The notes under the pieces: generated by a model
What the model saw: only the letters and a program-made list of their open reading frames with translations
Told to the model about the DNA's origin: nothing
Databases searched by the model: none
Assembly: GCA_027488985.1 (NCBI GenBank)
Contig: JAIYAR010000002.1
Coordinates: forward strand, 155,777-219,776
Length of the DNA stretch: 64,000 bases
Origin: Comamonadaceae bacterium
GTDB taxonomy: Bacteria > Pseudomonadota > Gammaproteobacteria > Burkholderiales > Burkholderiaceae_C
Reading direction: 5' to 3'
Shown here: piece after piece, positions 47,353 to 56,122 of the stretch
Layout: each line of letters begins with the position of its first letter
Numbering within the stretch: position 1 is the stretch's first letter
Program-made: the position numbers and the translations under genes

Positions 47353-48138
47353 TCACTGACCCGTCCAAACCGGTTTGCGCTTTTCCTGAAAGGCTTTCTG
47401 GCCCTCCTGCGCGTCTTCGGTCAGCGTGAAAAGCGCAATCTGGCTTTCCGTGAAGGCCATGGATTCTTCAAACGCCATGGTCTCTACAGATTTCATCGTG
47501 TAGAGCCCGCGACGGATGGCAGCCGGTGATTTGTCCAGCAAGCGGTCCAGCAGCCATTGCAATTTCTCGTCCACATCATCCGCCACATGATTGACCAGCC
47601 CATAGGTGAGCGCTTGCGCGCTGGTGATGGGTTCGCCGGTAATGCACATCTCGGCCAGAACCCGGCGTGGAATCAGGTGCTGAAGCACCGTCAGCACCTG
47701 TGCGGGAAACACCCCGACTTTGACTTCCGGCAACCCGAAGGTCGCATGCGTGGAGGCTACCGCCATGTCGCACATGGATAGCAGGCCCATGCCACCGGCC
47801 AGGCAAAAGCCGTTGACTCGCGCGATCAGGGGGATATGGCTGGCCCGCGCCGCGCGCAGCAGCTGTGCCAAGTGGGCATGGGGCTCTGAGAAGTCGCCAG
47901 TGAACACCTTGGACGCTTGCAAATCAGCCCCAGAGCAGAAAGCCTTGGCCCCGGCACCGGTGATCACGATGGCCCGCACATCCCGCTGCTGCTGTGCTGA
48001 GCGTATGGCTTGTGCCATGCCTGCAATCACGCCGTGGCTCATGGCGTTGCGGCGTTCTTCGCGCTGGATGGTGAGCCACAGCACGCCTGCGCGTAGTTCT
48101 ACGGCCAACTCTTCGGGATCAGGGGTTTGTTCTTGCAT
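47353..48138 (-). CDS. Enoyl-CoA hydratase/isomerase family protein
   Basis: A 261-residue crotonase-fold enzyme. The oxyanion-hole motifs are AFCSGADLQASKV and NGFCLAGGMGLLSMCDMAV. The first catalytic Glu of hydratases is replaced here by Gly-Met around GGMGL, and the second region reads FGLPEVKVGVFP with Glu present, so it may be an isomerase or hydratase of modified mechanism. First gene of the set with the antiporter and GMC enzyme; divergent from mlaE. Confidence 0.88.
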   Translation of the reverse strand: MQEQTPDPEELAVELRAGVLWLTIQREERRNAMSHGVIAGMAQAIRSAQQQRDVRAIVITGAGAKAFCSGADLQASKVFTGDFSEPHAHLAQLLRAARASHIPLIARVNGFCLAGGMGLLSMCDMAVASTHATFGLPEVKVGVFPAQVLTVLQHLIPRRVLAEMCITGEPITSAQALTYGLVNHVADDVDEKLQWLLDRLLDKSPAAIRRGLYTMKSVETMAFEESMAFTESQIALFTLTEDAQEGQKAFQEKRKPVWTGQ

Positions 48139-48177
48139 GTACTGTCAGTCTCCTACCGGTATTTTGCAGCAGGTACC

Positions 48178-49341
48178 ATGCGCACCTTAACCACTCTCAA
48201 TTGCAGCCTCGTGGAGGATACCCAGCCCGGACTTCAGCTTGCCCAGGACCCAGAGGGGCCACGGGTGATTCTGCGCGGCCGTTGGACGGCGGATGCACTC
48301 TCAGCCAAAGACGTCTGGCAGCCTTTGGAGAAGGCGCTCGGGGGCGTGCATGCGAACGGAAAGCCGGCAGCTGCGTGGGATGTGCGCGGTGTGCAGCGTA
48401 TCGACCATACCGGTGCCCAGGTGTTGTGGAATGCATGGGGACGTCAGTGGCCAGAGTCCTTGCAGGCCGAACCGGTGCAAAAAGCACTTCTGGACCGGGT
48501 TGCCAAATTCACCGTTCCCGCCCCGCCAGCTGAGCGCTTGGATTGGCATGCATTGCTGGTGTCCCTGGGGCGCAAGTTGTCCCGCGTGGAAAGCCACATT
48601 GCCGGCATGGTGCGACTGATCGGGCAGTTGATGCTGGATGTGCTGCAGCTGCTGCGGCATCCGCTGCGTGGCCCGTGGCGGGATGTTTCCGGGCACCTTT
48701 ATCGCATCGGTGCTACCGCCTTGCCCATCACTGCCCTGGTGGGCTTTTTGATCGGCGTAGTGTTGGCATATTTGATGTCCAAGCAGCTGCGCCAGTACGG
48801 GGCAGACAGTTTCATCGTCAATATTCTGGGTTTGGCGCTCATTCGCGAGTTGGGACCGGTTCTGGCGGCCATTCTCGTGGCGGGGCGTTCGGGTTCTGCC
48901 ATCACTGCGCAAATTGGCGTCATGCGTGTGACGGAGGAGCTGGATGCGATGCGGGTCATGGGTATTCCCAAGGGATTCCGGCTCGTCATGCCGCGTACCT
49001 TGGCAATGGCTGTCGCCATGCCTCTGGTGGCGGTCTGGACTACGCTGGCCGCTCTGTTGGGGGGCATGCTCGCCTCTGACCTCGCTATGGGGCTCACCCC
49101 CGCTTACTTCTTTACAGCCTTACCCAAGACAGTGGAAATCTCCAACCTCTGGCTGGCCATGGGCAAGTCTTGTGTGTTCGGGGTGCTGATTGCCTTGCTG
49201 GCTTGCCACCACGGTTTGCGTGTCAAGCCCGATACCCAGAGTCTGGGCGAAGGCACCACGGCCTCGGTAGTGAGCTCCATCACCATGGTCATTCTGGTGG
49301 ATGCCCTGTTCGCGGTGATATTCAAATCGGTGGGCCTATGA
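48178..49341 (+). CDS. mlaE: Mla-type lipid ABC permease with N-terminal STAS domain
   Basis: A 387-residue protein in which residues about 1-115 form a STAS domain (RGRWTADAL, DVRGVQRIDHTGAQVL), the role MlaB plays separately in E. coli. Residues about 130-387 are the MlaE permease with GPVLAAILVAGRSGSAITAQIGVMRVTEELDAM. It is the membrane part of a phospholipid transporter that keeps the outer membrane asymmetric. AGGT precedes ATG 48178. mlaF overlaps by 4 bp. Confidence 0.92.
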   Translation: MRTLTTLNCSLVEDTQPGLQLAQDPEGPRVILRGRWTADALSAKDVWQPLEKALGGVHANGKPAAAWDVRGVQRIDHTGAQVLWNAWGRQWPESLQAEPVQKALLDRVAKFTVPAPPAERLDWHALLVSLGRKLSRVESHIAGMVRLIGQLMLDVLQLLRHPLRGPWRDVSGHLYRIGATALPITALVGFLIGVVLAYLMSKQLRQYGADSFIVNILGLALIRELGPVLAAILVAGRSGSAITAQIGVMRVTEELDAMRVMGIPKGFRLVMPRTLAMAVAMPLVAVWTTLAALLGGMLASDLAMGLTPAYFFTALPKTVEISNLWLAMGKSCVFGVLIALLACHHGLRVKPDTQSLGEGTTASVVSSITMVILVDALFAVIFKSVGL

Positions 49342-50135
49342 GCGACAGCTTGGAAGCCATGGTCCGCATTGAGAAGCTGTGGTCGGTGTTCAAGGCGGCA
49401 GGTGTGTCCACCGTCATTCACCAGGACCTGGACCTCACGGTAGCCCCGGGCGAAATGCTGTCCATCGTGGGCGGCTCAGGCAGTGGCAAAACGGTGTTGC
49501 TGCGCCAGATGCTTGGCCTGGAGACACCCGCGCGCGGCACCGTCACTGTGCAAGGCCGCCCTGCTGCAGAGCTGGGCCGGGCCGGTGCCTCCAGCCGGGT
49601 GGGCATGTTGTTCCAGCACGGAGCCCTTTTCTCTGCTTTCACAGTCTTGGAAAACATTGCTTTCCCCCTGCGTGAGTTAGGTACCCTGCCGCCCGCGCTG
49701 GTGCGCGATGTAGCCATGGTCAAGCTGCAGATGGTGGGGCTGGATGCCAAGCACGCCCACAAAATGCCGGCTGACTTGTCCGGTGGCATGATCAAACGGG
49801 TAGCTCTGGCGCGCGCATTAGCCATGGACCCGCCTTTGCTCTTGCTGGACGAGCCCACCGCGGGCCTGGACCCGGACAGTGCCGACGGCTTTTGCGCCTT
49901 GCTGCAAAGCTTGCACCATGAGCTGGGTCTGACCGTGGTGATGGTGACGCACGACCTCGATACCATCTTCGAGCTGAGCACCCGCATTGCGGTGGTAGCT
50001 GACAAACATGTGGTGGTAGATGCCGCGCCCGACGTCGTGGTGGCGTTTGACCACCCCTTTGTGCAAGACTTTTTCCGCGGCGGCCGGGGTCACCGTGCGC
50101 AAGTGCTCTTGCATTCCCCTGCCAATGCAGGTTAG
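49338..50135 (+). CDS. mlaF: Mla-type lipid ABC ATPase
   Basis: A 265-residue ATPase. Walker A is GGSGSGKTVLL, signature LSGGMIKR (the form used by MlaF rather than LSGGQ), Walker B LLLLDEPTAGLDP. ATG overlaps the mlaE stop (ATGA). It drives lipid movement through MlaE together with the MCE protein that follows. Confidence 0.94.
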   Translation: MSDSLEAMVRIEKLWSVFKAAGVSTVIHQDLDLTVAPGEMLSIVGGSGSGKTVLLRQMLGLETPARGTVTVQGRPAAELGRAGASSRVGMLFQHGALFSAFTVLENIAFPLRELGTLPPALVRDVAMVKLQMVGLDAKHAHKMPADLSGGMIKRVALARALAMDPPLLLLDEPTAGLDPDSADGFCALLQSLHHELGLTVVMVTHDLDTIFELSTRIAVVADKHVVVDAAPDVVVAFDHPFVQDFFRGGRGHRAQVLLHSPANAG

Positions 50136-50147
50136 ATAGAACCACGT

Positions 50148-51155
50148 ATGGAAAACAAATCCCACGCTCTTGCTGCCGGTGCCTTTGTCTTGGTGCTGTT
50201 GGCGGTGTTGACGGCACTGGCCGTTTGGCTGACGCGCGACACCACCGAGCAGCGTATTTTCGAAATCTCCAGCCCCGAGGGCGTGACCGGCTTGCAGCCG
50301 CAGGCAGCGGTGCGCTACAAAGGAGTGCTGGTGGGCCGGGTGACTGAAATCGCGCTGGACCCGGTGCAACGCGGTAATGTCCTCTTGCGTATCGCGGTTA
50401 ACGAAGCGGCGCCCATCACCCGAAGCACGTTCGCGGCTTTGGGCTTTCAGGGCGTGACCGGCTTGGCCTTTATCCAGCTGGACGACAAGGAAGAGGGCAG
50501 CCCTGCCCTGGTCGCAGAAGGTGATGCAGTACCTCGCATTTCCATGCGGCCCAGCATGGTGTCCCGCCTGTCCGGGCAAGGCGAAAACCTGCTGACCCAA
50601 CTGGAACAAGCCAGCATGCGCATGAACACTTTGCTGGCCACCGACAACCAGAAGCAACTGATGGGCGCCATCAGCAACCTGGGTCAGGCTGCAGCCAACA
50701 TCAGCGCACTGACCAAGCGGGCCGACCAAGTGTTGAGTGCCGAGGGTGCACCCGACGCAGTCAACCTGCCCCGCATGGTGCAGCAGGCAGACGTTACCTT
50801 GAAGAGCATGCAATCGACGGCTGAGCGCTTGAGCACCAGCGCAGAGGCGGTTCGCAACTCTGCCGATGAGTTCCGGCGGACCAACCGCCGGCTCAATGAG
50901 CCTGGCGGCACCTTGGACAAGATTGCCCAAAGCACTGACGCTCTGGCCACTACCAGCCGGCAGGTGCAGAGCCAGTTGTTGCCACGCTTGAACCGCACGG
51001 TGGAAGACACGGGCCGCACCGTGCGCCAGGTGGGCCGCGCAGCCGAAACCCTGGGCGACAATCCGCAAAGCGTGCTGTGGGGTCGCACCAATACGGCGCC
51101 CGGTCCGGGTGAGCGGGGCTTCGTGGCACCACCTGCTGCTGCCACTGCCCCATGA
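50148..51155 (+). CDS. mlaD: MCE-domain lipid-binding protein (MlaD-like)
   Basis: A 335-residue periplasmic protein held by one N-terminal helix (about 10-30). The MCE domain covers about 35-115 (VTGLQPQAAVRYKGVLVGRVTEIAL). The long helical tail (about 150-300) makes it larger than E. coli MlaD (about 180 residues) and closer to the longer MCE proteins of Burkholderiales. It forms the lipid channel ring above MlaE. The gene overlaps the next possible start by 4 bp. Confidence 0.9.
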   Translation: MENKSHALAAGAFVLVLLAVLTALAVWLTRDTTEQRIFEISSPEGVTGLQPQAAVRYKGVLVGRVTEIALDPVQRGNVLLRIAVNEAAPITRSTFAALGFQGVTGLAFIQLDDKEEGSPALVAEGDAVPRISMRPSMVSRLSGQGENLLTQLEQASMRMNTLLATDNQKQLMGAISNLGQAAANISALTKRADQVLSAEGAPDAVNLPRMVQQADVTLKSMQSTAERLSTSAEAVRNSADEFRRTNRRLNEPGGTLDKIAQSTDALATTSRQVQSQLLPRLNRTVEDTGRTVRQVGRAAETLGDNPQSVLWGRTNTAPGPGERGFVAPPAAATAP

Positions 51156-51206
51156 GCTGCAGCGCCCATCAAGTATCCGGGTATACCGAAACACGAATGT
51201 TGAGAC

Positions 51207-51262
51207 TTGCTATGAAAACAGGAGCTGCTCGCGCATATTCCACGAGCGCCAAGGCCATTTTT
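51207..51262 (+). repeat. Dispersed repeat copy encoding a lipoprotein leader
   Basis: TTGCTATGAAAACAGGAGCT then GCTCGCGCATATTCCACGAGCGCCAAGGCCATTTTTGG. Its ATG at 51212 and following codons (MKTGAARAYSTSAKAIF) make the signal-peptide start of the lipoprotein gene. Confidence 0.85.
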
Positions 51263-51877
51263 GGCCTGATGGTGGCGGGCGTGCTCGCGGGGTGTGCCGC
51301 GCCGCGCTCCAGCACCGCGCTGGTCTATGACTTCGGACCCGGCGCAGTGGCGCAGGCTCCCGCCAACCGCATGGCGCCACTGCCGCCTTTAGTGCTGGCG
51401 GAAGTGCAAGCGCCCCAGGCGCTGGACAATACCGCAGTGCTGTACCGATTGAACTACAGCGATGCCCACGTGCTGCAGCCTTATGCCCAAGCCCGCTGGA
51501 GCATGCCCCCGGCCCAATTGCTGCGCCAGCAACTGCGCGCCGCCTTGAGCGCGCAGCGCGCCGTGTTGAATGCCCATGAAGGCGTCCAGTCCCCGGCTGG
51601 CGCCTTGGTCCTGCGTTTGGAACTCGAAGAGTTCAGTCAGATTTTTGATTCTCCCCAAGCCAGCACAGGCCTGCTGCGCTTGCGCGCTACGCTGTCTCAG
51701 CCGGCCCCCGTTGGCGAGGCATTGGTTGCCCAGCGTGTGGTGCTCGTAAATAGTCCCTCTGCCAGCCCGGATGCCGCGGGTGGCGTGCGTGCCTTGGCAG
51801 CTGCTGCGGCCCAAGCCGTAGAGCAGCTGGATCAATGGGTGCAGCAAACACAGGCCGCTTTGCCGGCCAAAAACTGA
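51212..51877 (+). CDS. PqiC-like ABC transport auxiliary lipoprotein
   Basis: A 221-residue lipoprotein. Signal peptide about 1-28 with lipobox VLAGC, then the ABC auxiliary/PqiC domain (LDNTAVLYRLNYSDAHVLQPYAQARWSMPPAQLL). Such proteins sit at the outer membrane and cap MCE channels. ATG 51212 gives a normal leader; ATG 51152, which overlaps the mlaD stop, would give about 48 residues before the lipobox. The whole N-region is encoded by a dispersed repeat copy, an unusual origin for a leader peptide. Last gene of the lipid-transport operon. Confidence 0.85.
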   Translation: MKTGAARAYSTSAKAIFGLMVAGVLAGCAAPRSSTALVYDFGPGAVAQAPANRMAPLPPLVLAEVQAPQALDNTAVLYRLNYSDAHVLQPYAQARWSMPPAQLLRQQLRAALSAQRAVLNAHEGVQSPAGALVLRLELEEFSQIFDSPQASTGLLRLRATLSQPAPVGEALVAQRVVLVNSPSASPDAAGGVRALAAAAAQAVEQLDQWVQQTQAALPAKN

Positions 51878-51892
51878 GCTCCGGGTCGCTGT

Positions 51893-52543
51893 ATGCCCGA
51901 GTTGCTGATCTTGCAGTCCTTGCCGCTGTTTCCGCTGAACACGGTGCTGTTTCCGGGCGGGAGCTTGCAGCTGCAGATATTTGAAGTCCGCTACCTTGAC
52001 CTGATAGGCCGCTGCCACAAAACCGGTGCGCCTTTCGGTGTGGTATCCCTTCTCCAAGGAGCTGAAGTGCGGCGTCAGGACCCGGCCGGCGAGGGTTTTA
52101 CTCAAGAAGAGTTTGTCGATATCGGTACTCTGGCCACCGTGACCGAATTTTCAGCCCCGCAGGCCGGGTTGATGCTGGTGCGTTGCATGGCCGGGGAGCG
52201 CTTTCGCATCACCCGCCGCGAGCGGCTCAAGCACGGCTTGTGGGTGGCCGACGTGCAGGGCTTGCAACCGGACAAAGCCATGTCAGTTCCCGATGACTTG
52301 AAAGTGGTCGCGCAAGCGTTGGAGTCTCTGCTCGACAACCTGCAGCAGCGCATGGATGCGGCCCAACTACCGGTGCAGCCGCCGTACCGGTTTGATGACT
52401 GCGCCTGGGTAGCCAACCGTTGGTGTGAACTGCTGCAGCTCCCACCACAACTACGCCAGGGGCTGATGCAACTCGATAACCCGCTTTTGCGCTTGGAGTT
52501 GGTAGGCGACTTCTTGAACCGCAACGGTATCGCCGACGCCTGA
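51893..52543 (+). CDS. LON-substrate-binding-domain protein
   Basis: A 216-residue protein consisting of the Lon N-terminal (substrate-binding) domain only, without ATPase or protease parts: LPLFPLNTVLFPGGSLQLQIFEVRYLDLI is the domain start. Function of these stand-alone proteins is not known. It follows the lipoprotein gene by 15 bp. Confidence 0.9.
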   Translation: MPELLILQSLPLFPLNTVLFPGGSLQLQIFEVRYLDLIGRCHKTGAPFGVVSLLQGAEVRRQDPAGEGFTQEEFVDIGTLATVTEFSAPQAGLMLVRCMAGERFRITRRERLKHGLWVADVQGLQPDKAMSVPDDLKVVAQALESLLDNLQQRMDAAQLPVQPPYRFDDCAWVANRWCELLQLPPQLRQGLMQLDNPLLRLELVGDFLNRNGIADA

Positions 52544-52562
52544 GTGATTTTCAGAGGCCGGC

Positions 52563-53198
52563 TTAATGCCCGCCCAACACCGGGAAGAGCTTGGTCAGGC
52601 CATCGCTCATCACTTCTACCGCGAGGGCCGCGAGGATCAGACCCATCAAACGGGTCATCACATTGATGCCGGTCTTGCCCAGCACGCGCGCAATCGGCTG
52701 CGCCAGTGAAAAGCACAAGGCCGTGGCCAGGGCCACCACTACGCCATAGCCCACCAGGGTGCTGAGCTGGAAAAAGGTTTTGGCCTTGTCAGCATAAATC
52801 ACCACGGTGGACATGGTGGCCGGGCCGGTCAGCAATGGAATGGTCAGGGGCACCACGGCGATGCTGGCACCCATGGCGGCTTTCTCGGCGCCGTCCTGCA
52901 GTTCATGGCTGCTGGGCTTGGCCTCGGCGGGCTGGGCGTTCAGCATGTTGAGCGCACTGGTCAGCAGCAACATGCCGCCACCCACCTGAAAGCTCGCCAG
53001 CGAAATGCCGAAAAACTCCAGAATCTGCAGGCCCAGCAAGGCGCTGACCGCAATCACCACAAAAGCACTGAAGGAAGATATCCAGATAGTGTTGCGCCGC
53101 TGCGCGCCGGAAAAGCCCTGGGTGTAGTGGATGAAAAACGGCACGATGGCCAAGGGGTTCACGATGGCCAGCAAGGTCACCAGAGGTTTGAGATCCAT
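52563..53198 (-). CDS. MarC-family membrane protein
   Basis: A 211-residue inner-membrane protein with six helices; LLAIVNPLAIVPFFIHYTQG and PLTIPLLTGPATMSTVVIYA are the duplicated MarC motifs. Despite the name, no antibiotic export is established for the family. ATG 53198 (MDLKPLV) is chosen over 53240. It converges with the LON-domain gene. Confidence 0.92.
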   Translation of the reverse strand: MDLKPLVTLLAIVNPLAIVPFFIHYTQGFSGAQRRNTIWISSFSAFVVIAVSALLGLQILEFFGISLASFQVGGGMLLLTSALNMLNAQPAEAKPSSHELQDGAEKAAMGASIAVVPLTIPLLTGPATMSTVVIYADKAKTFFQLSTLVGYGVVVALATALCFSLAQPIARVLGKTGINVMTRLMGLILAALAVEVMSDGLTKLFPVLGGH

Positions 53199-53317
53199 AG
53201 CAGGGTCCGGTTGGGGCTGCCGGTGCGGCAGAGGGCGCATGGTAATGCACCTTGCGGGTGCGCGCCTCCGTGAAAACCGCTACAAAGCGACTTGGAACTT
53301 TCAACGGAGTAGACGCC

Positions 53318-54223
53318 ATGAATCAGTGGGTATGGAAATGTCTGACAGTCGTTGGCGTGTGGAGCGCCTTAGGCGCCCACGCAGCAGACTACGCAGGGCC
53401 GATTTTTGACGCACATTTGCACTACAACGTGGAAGCTCAACAGGCCCACCCCGTGGATGATGTGCTGGGTCGCATGCAACGCAGCGGCGTGCGTGCCGTG
53501 CTGGCGAATTCCCGTCCGAATGACGGCACCCGCACCTTGGCAGATGCCGGCGCCCAGACCCGCGCCGCCGGTGTGACGGTGGTGCCCTTGGTGCGGCTGT
53601 ACCGCGACCGGGCGGATTATGACAACTGGTTCCGCGACCCGAGCATTGCCACCATGGTGGATACCGAGCTCCGCCGTGGCACCGCAGCCGGGCCTTACCG
53701 CGGGCTGGGTGAATTCCACCTCTACGACAGTGCCAATGCCACCGGTCCGGTAGCGGTGCAGCTCATGGCCCGCGCCGAGCGCGATGGGCTGGTCGTGTTG
53801 GCGCATGTGGACGATGTCGCCATTGACGGATTGCTGCGTGCTACGCCTTCGGCCGGTGCCCGCAGCCGGCTCATTTGGGCCCATACCGGCATCGGTGGTG
53901 TGCCGGTAGAGCGGGTGCGCGCGCTGTTGCGCCAATACCCGGGCTTGATGGGGGAGCTGTCTTACCGGCCGGGGCTGACCTGCTCTGCCGGGGGAGCTCC
54001 TGTGCTGTGCCCCGAATGGCGATCTCTGTTGCTGGACTTTCCGGGCCGCTTTGTGATCGGTTCAGACACTTGGGTGAACCAGCGCTGGCAGTACTACGAG
54101 GCTTTGATGCAGGAGTACCGCAGCTGGTTGGGGGACTTGCCCCCGGCGGTGGCGCGCCAAGTGGCATGGGGCAATGCGGCGGGCTTATTCGGCCTGCCGG
54201 CAGAGCCCGCCCCGCGCCCTTGA
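53318..54223 (+). CDS. Secreted amidohydrolase-family protein
   Basis: A 301-residue TIM-barrel hydrolase with signal peptide about 1-23 ([12 protein letters not shown]). FDAHLHYN is the first metal motif; [19 protein letters not shown] and [13 protein letters not shown] supply later His and Asp ligands. A periplasmic place for this fold is less common. ACGGAG precedes ATG 53318. The substrate is unknown. Confidence 0.8.
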   Translation: MNQWVWKCLTVVGVWSALGAHAADYAGPIFDAHLHYNVEAQQAHPVDDVLGRMQRSGVRAVLANSRPNDGTRTLADAGAQTRAAGVTVVPLVRLYRDRADYDNWFRDPSIATMVDTELRRGTAAGPYRGLGEFHLYDSANATGPVAVQLMARAERDGLVVLAHVDDVAIDGLLRATPSAGARSRLIWAHTGIGGVPVERVRALLRQYPGLMGELSYRPGLTCSAGGAPVLCPEWRSLLLDFPGRFVIGSDTWVNQRWQYYEALMQEYRSWLGDLPPAVARQVAWGNAAGLFGLPAEPAPRP

Positions 54224-54236
54224 GGCGACGCAGGAC

Positions 54237-54983
54237 TTAGCGCCCGCCTGCCACGTCGATCAGCGCGCCGGTGGTGTAGCTGGCCTGCGGGCTCATCAGC
54301 CAAAGGATGCTGGCTGCCACTTCCTCGGCACGGCCGGGGCGCTGCATGGGCACCTGCGGCGCCAAGCGCTGGGCGCGGTCCGGCTGCCCGCCAGAGGCGT
54401 GGATGTCGGTGTCGATGATGCCCGGGCGCACGGCATTCACCCGCACCCCTTCAGCTGCCACTTCCCGCGCCAGACCCACAGTGAAGCTGTCAATCGCCCC
54501 TTTGCTGGCAGCGTAGTCCACGTACTGTCCGGGCGAACCCTGCGTGGCCGCTACGCTGGAGAGGTTGACGATGCTGCCGCCTTCCCCACCATAGCGTGTG
54601 CTCATGCGGCGCACCGCCTCGCGGGCACAGAGCATGCTGCCCAGTACGTTCGTGTCCAGCATGCGGCGAAGGCGCTCCAGGCGCATGTCGGCTACCCGGC
54701 AGGCCTGGTCCACCACGCCCGCACTGTTCACCAGCGCACTGATGCGGCCAAGCTTGGCGTCCACTTTGTCAAACATGGCCAGTACTTGGGCTTCATCAGC
54801 CACATCCGCCTGCACGGTCATGGCATTGCCGCCTTGCTGGCGGATGTGCCTGACCACCTCATCGGCAGCGAGGGAGTTGCTCGCGTAATTCACGGCGACG
54901 GCGTAGCCGGCCTCTGCGGCAGCCAGGGCGGTGGCCGCGCCAATGCCACGGGAACCGCCGGTAATGAGAACAATGGATTGCAT
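54237..54983 (-). CDS. Short-chain dehydrogenase/reductase
   Basis: A 248-residue NAD(P)-dependent oxidoreductase. The cofactor motif is TGGSRGIGAAT, the catalytic Tyr and Lys lie in YVDYAASKGA, and the Ser in NLSSVAA. It resembles the glucose-1-dehydrogenase/FabG group. It stands alone, divergent from the Bug protein gene and convergent with the amidohydrolase. Substrate unknown. Confidence 0.92.
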   Translation of the reverse strand: MQSIVLITGGSRGIGAATALAAAEAGYAVAVNYASNSLAADEVVRHIRQQGGNAMTVQADVADEAQVLAMFDKVDAKLGRISALVNSAGVVDQACRVADMRLERLRRMLDTNVLGSMLCAREAVRRMSTRYGGEGGSIVNLSSVAATQGSPGQYVDYAASKGAIDSFTVGLAREVAAEGVRVNAVRPGIIDTDIHASGGQPDRAQRLAPQVPMQRPGRAEEVAASILWLMSPQASYTTGALIDVAGGR

Positions 54984-55074
54984 GTGTCCATGGTACCGGT
55001 GTGGCCCGGTTTTGGCTTACGCTTGTACGTTGCGGCCGTACCGAGCTGCATCCCCCATGAATTCGGAGAGCTTT

Positions 55075-56094
55075 ATGAAAACTTGGTTGACTCACGTATT
55101 GGCAGGCGCGGGCAGTGCCATCACCCACAGTGTTCGCACTACTTCGGGCGCTGCAGCGGCTGCATTGATGGCGCTTGCGTTTGCCGGCGCGACCCATGCC
55201 CAAACCGGGCCGGTGCGCATCTTGGTAGGTTTTCCTGCAGGCGGCGGTACCGACGCGATTGCCCGCACCTTGGCTGACAAACTTAAAGATCAGCTGGGCG
55301 TGGCCGTGGTGGTGGAAAACAAAGCCGGAGCCGGTGGCCAGATTGCCGCCCAGGCGCTCAAGGCCGCAGCGCCGGATGGCAACACCCTTTTCCTGAGCCA
55401 CGACCACACCATTTCCATCTTGCCGCAGGTGGTCAAGAATCCCGGATTCGAGCCTGCCAAGGACTTTGTGCCCGTGGCGGGTTTCGCCACGTTTGTGAAT
55501 GCGCTGGCCGTCTCCGGTGGTACACCGGCCAAGAGCACCGCCGAGTACATGGCCTGGGTGCGCACCCAAGGCGGCAAAGGCACGCTGGGCGTGCCAGCAC
55601 CGGCATCCACACCGGAGTTTTTGGTCAAGGTGCTGGGCGAGAAATACAAGCTGGATCTGGTGGCTGCCCCCTACCGTGGCAGCGCCCCCATGATGGCCGA
55701 CATGCTGGGCAACCAGATCGCAGCGGGTGTGGGTTCCGTGCCGGACTTCATCGAGAACCACAAGGCCGGCAAGATCCGCATCGTGGCCGTGCTGGGCGGT
55801 AGCCGCCAGGCCATCCTGCCAGATGTACCGACCTTCAGTGAGCTGGGCCTGGCCGGTCTGGAAGACATGCCGTACTACGGCCTGTTTGCTCCGGCCGGCA
55901 CGCCAAAGGCCGCACTGGACAAGTTGTCGGATGCCTTGGCCAAGGTCATTGCACAGCCGGATGTCAAACAGCACCTGACGGCGATGGGCCTGACCGTGGG
56001 CTTTATGAACCAGCAGCAGCTCGCCAAGCGCGAGCAGGCTTACACCGAAGTCTGGGCCAAGATGATCAAGGCCAGCGGTTTTCAGGCCCAGTAA
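55075..56094 (+). CDS. Bug-family (TctC-like) substrate-binding protein
   Basis: A 339-residue periplasmic binding protein with a long leader (about 1-43, ending ATHAQ). VRILVGFPAGGGTDAIARTLADKL and VVVENKAGAGGQIAAQALK are the family signatures. Members bind carboxylates or amides, with or without a TctAB transporter; none is adjacent. GGAGAG precedes ATG 55075; ATG 55057 is possible. A dienelactone hydrolase gene follows at once. Confidence 0.93.
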   Translation: MKTWLTHVLAGAGSAITHSVRTTSGAAAAALMALAFAGATHAQTGPVRILVGFPAGGGTDAIARTLADKLKDQLGVAVVVENKAGAGGQIAAQALKAAAPDGNTLFLSHDHTISILPQVVKNPGFEPAKDFVPVAGFATFVNALAVSGGTPAKSTAEYMAWVRTQGGKGTLGVPAPASTPEFLVKVLGEKYKLDLVAAPYRGSAPMMADMLGNQIAAGVGSVPDFIENHKAGKIRIVAVLGGSRQAILPDVPTFSELGLAGLEDMPYYGLFAPAGTPKAALDKLSDALAKVIAQPDVKQHLTAMGLTVGFMNQQQLAKREQAYTEVWAKMIKASGFQAQ

Positions 56095-56122
56095 ATTGGC
56101 ATCCCGTTTTCAGGAAACCCCC

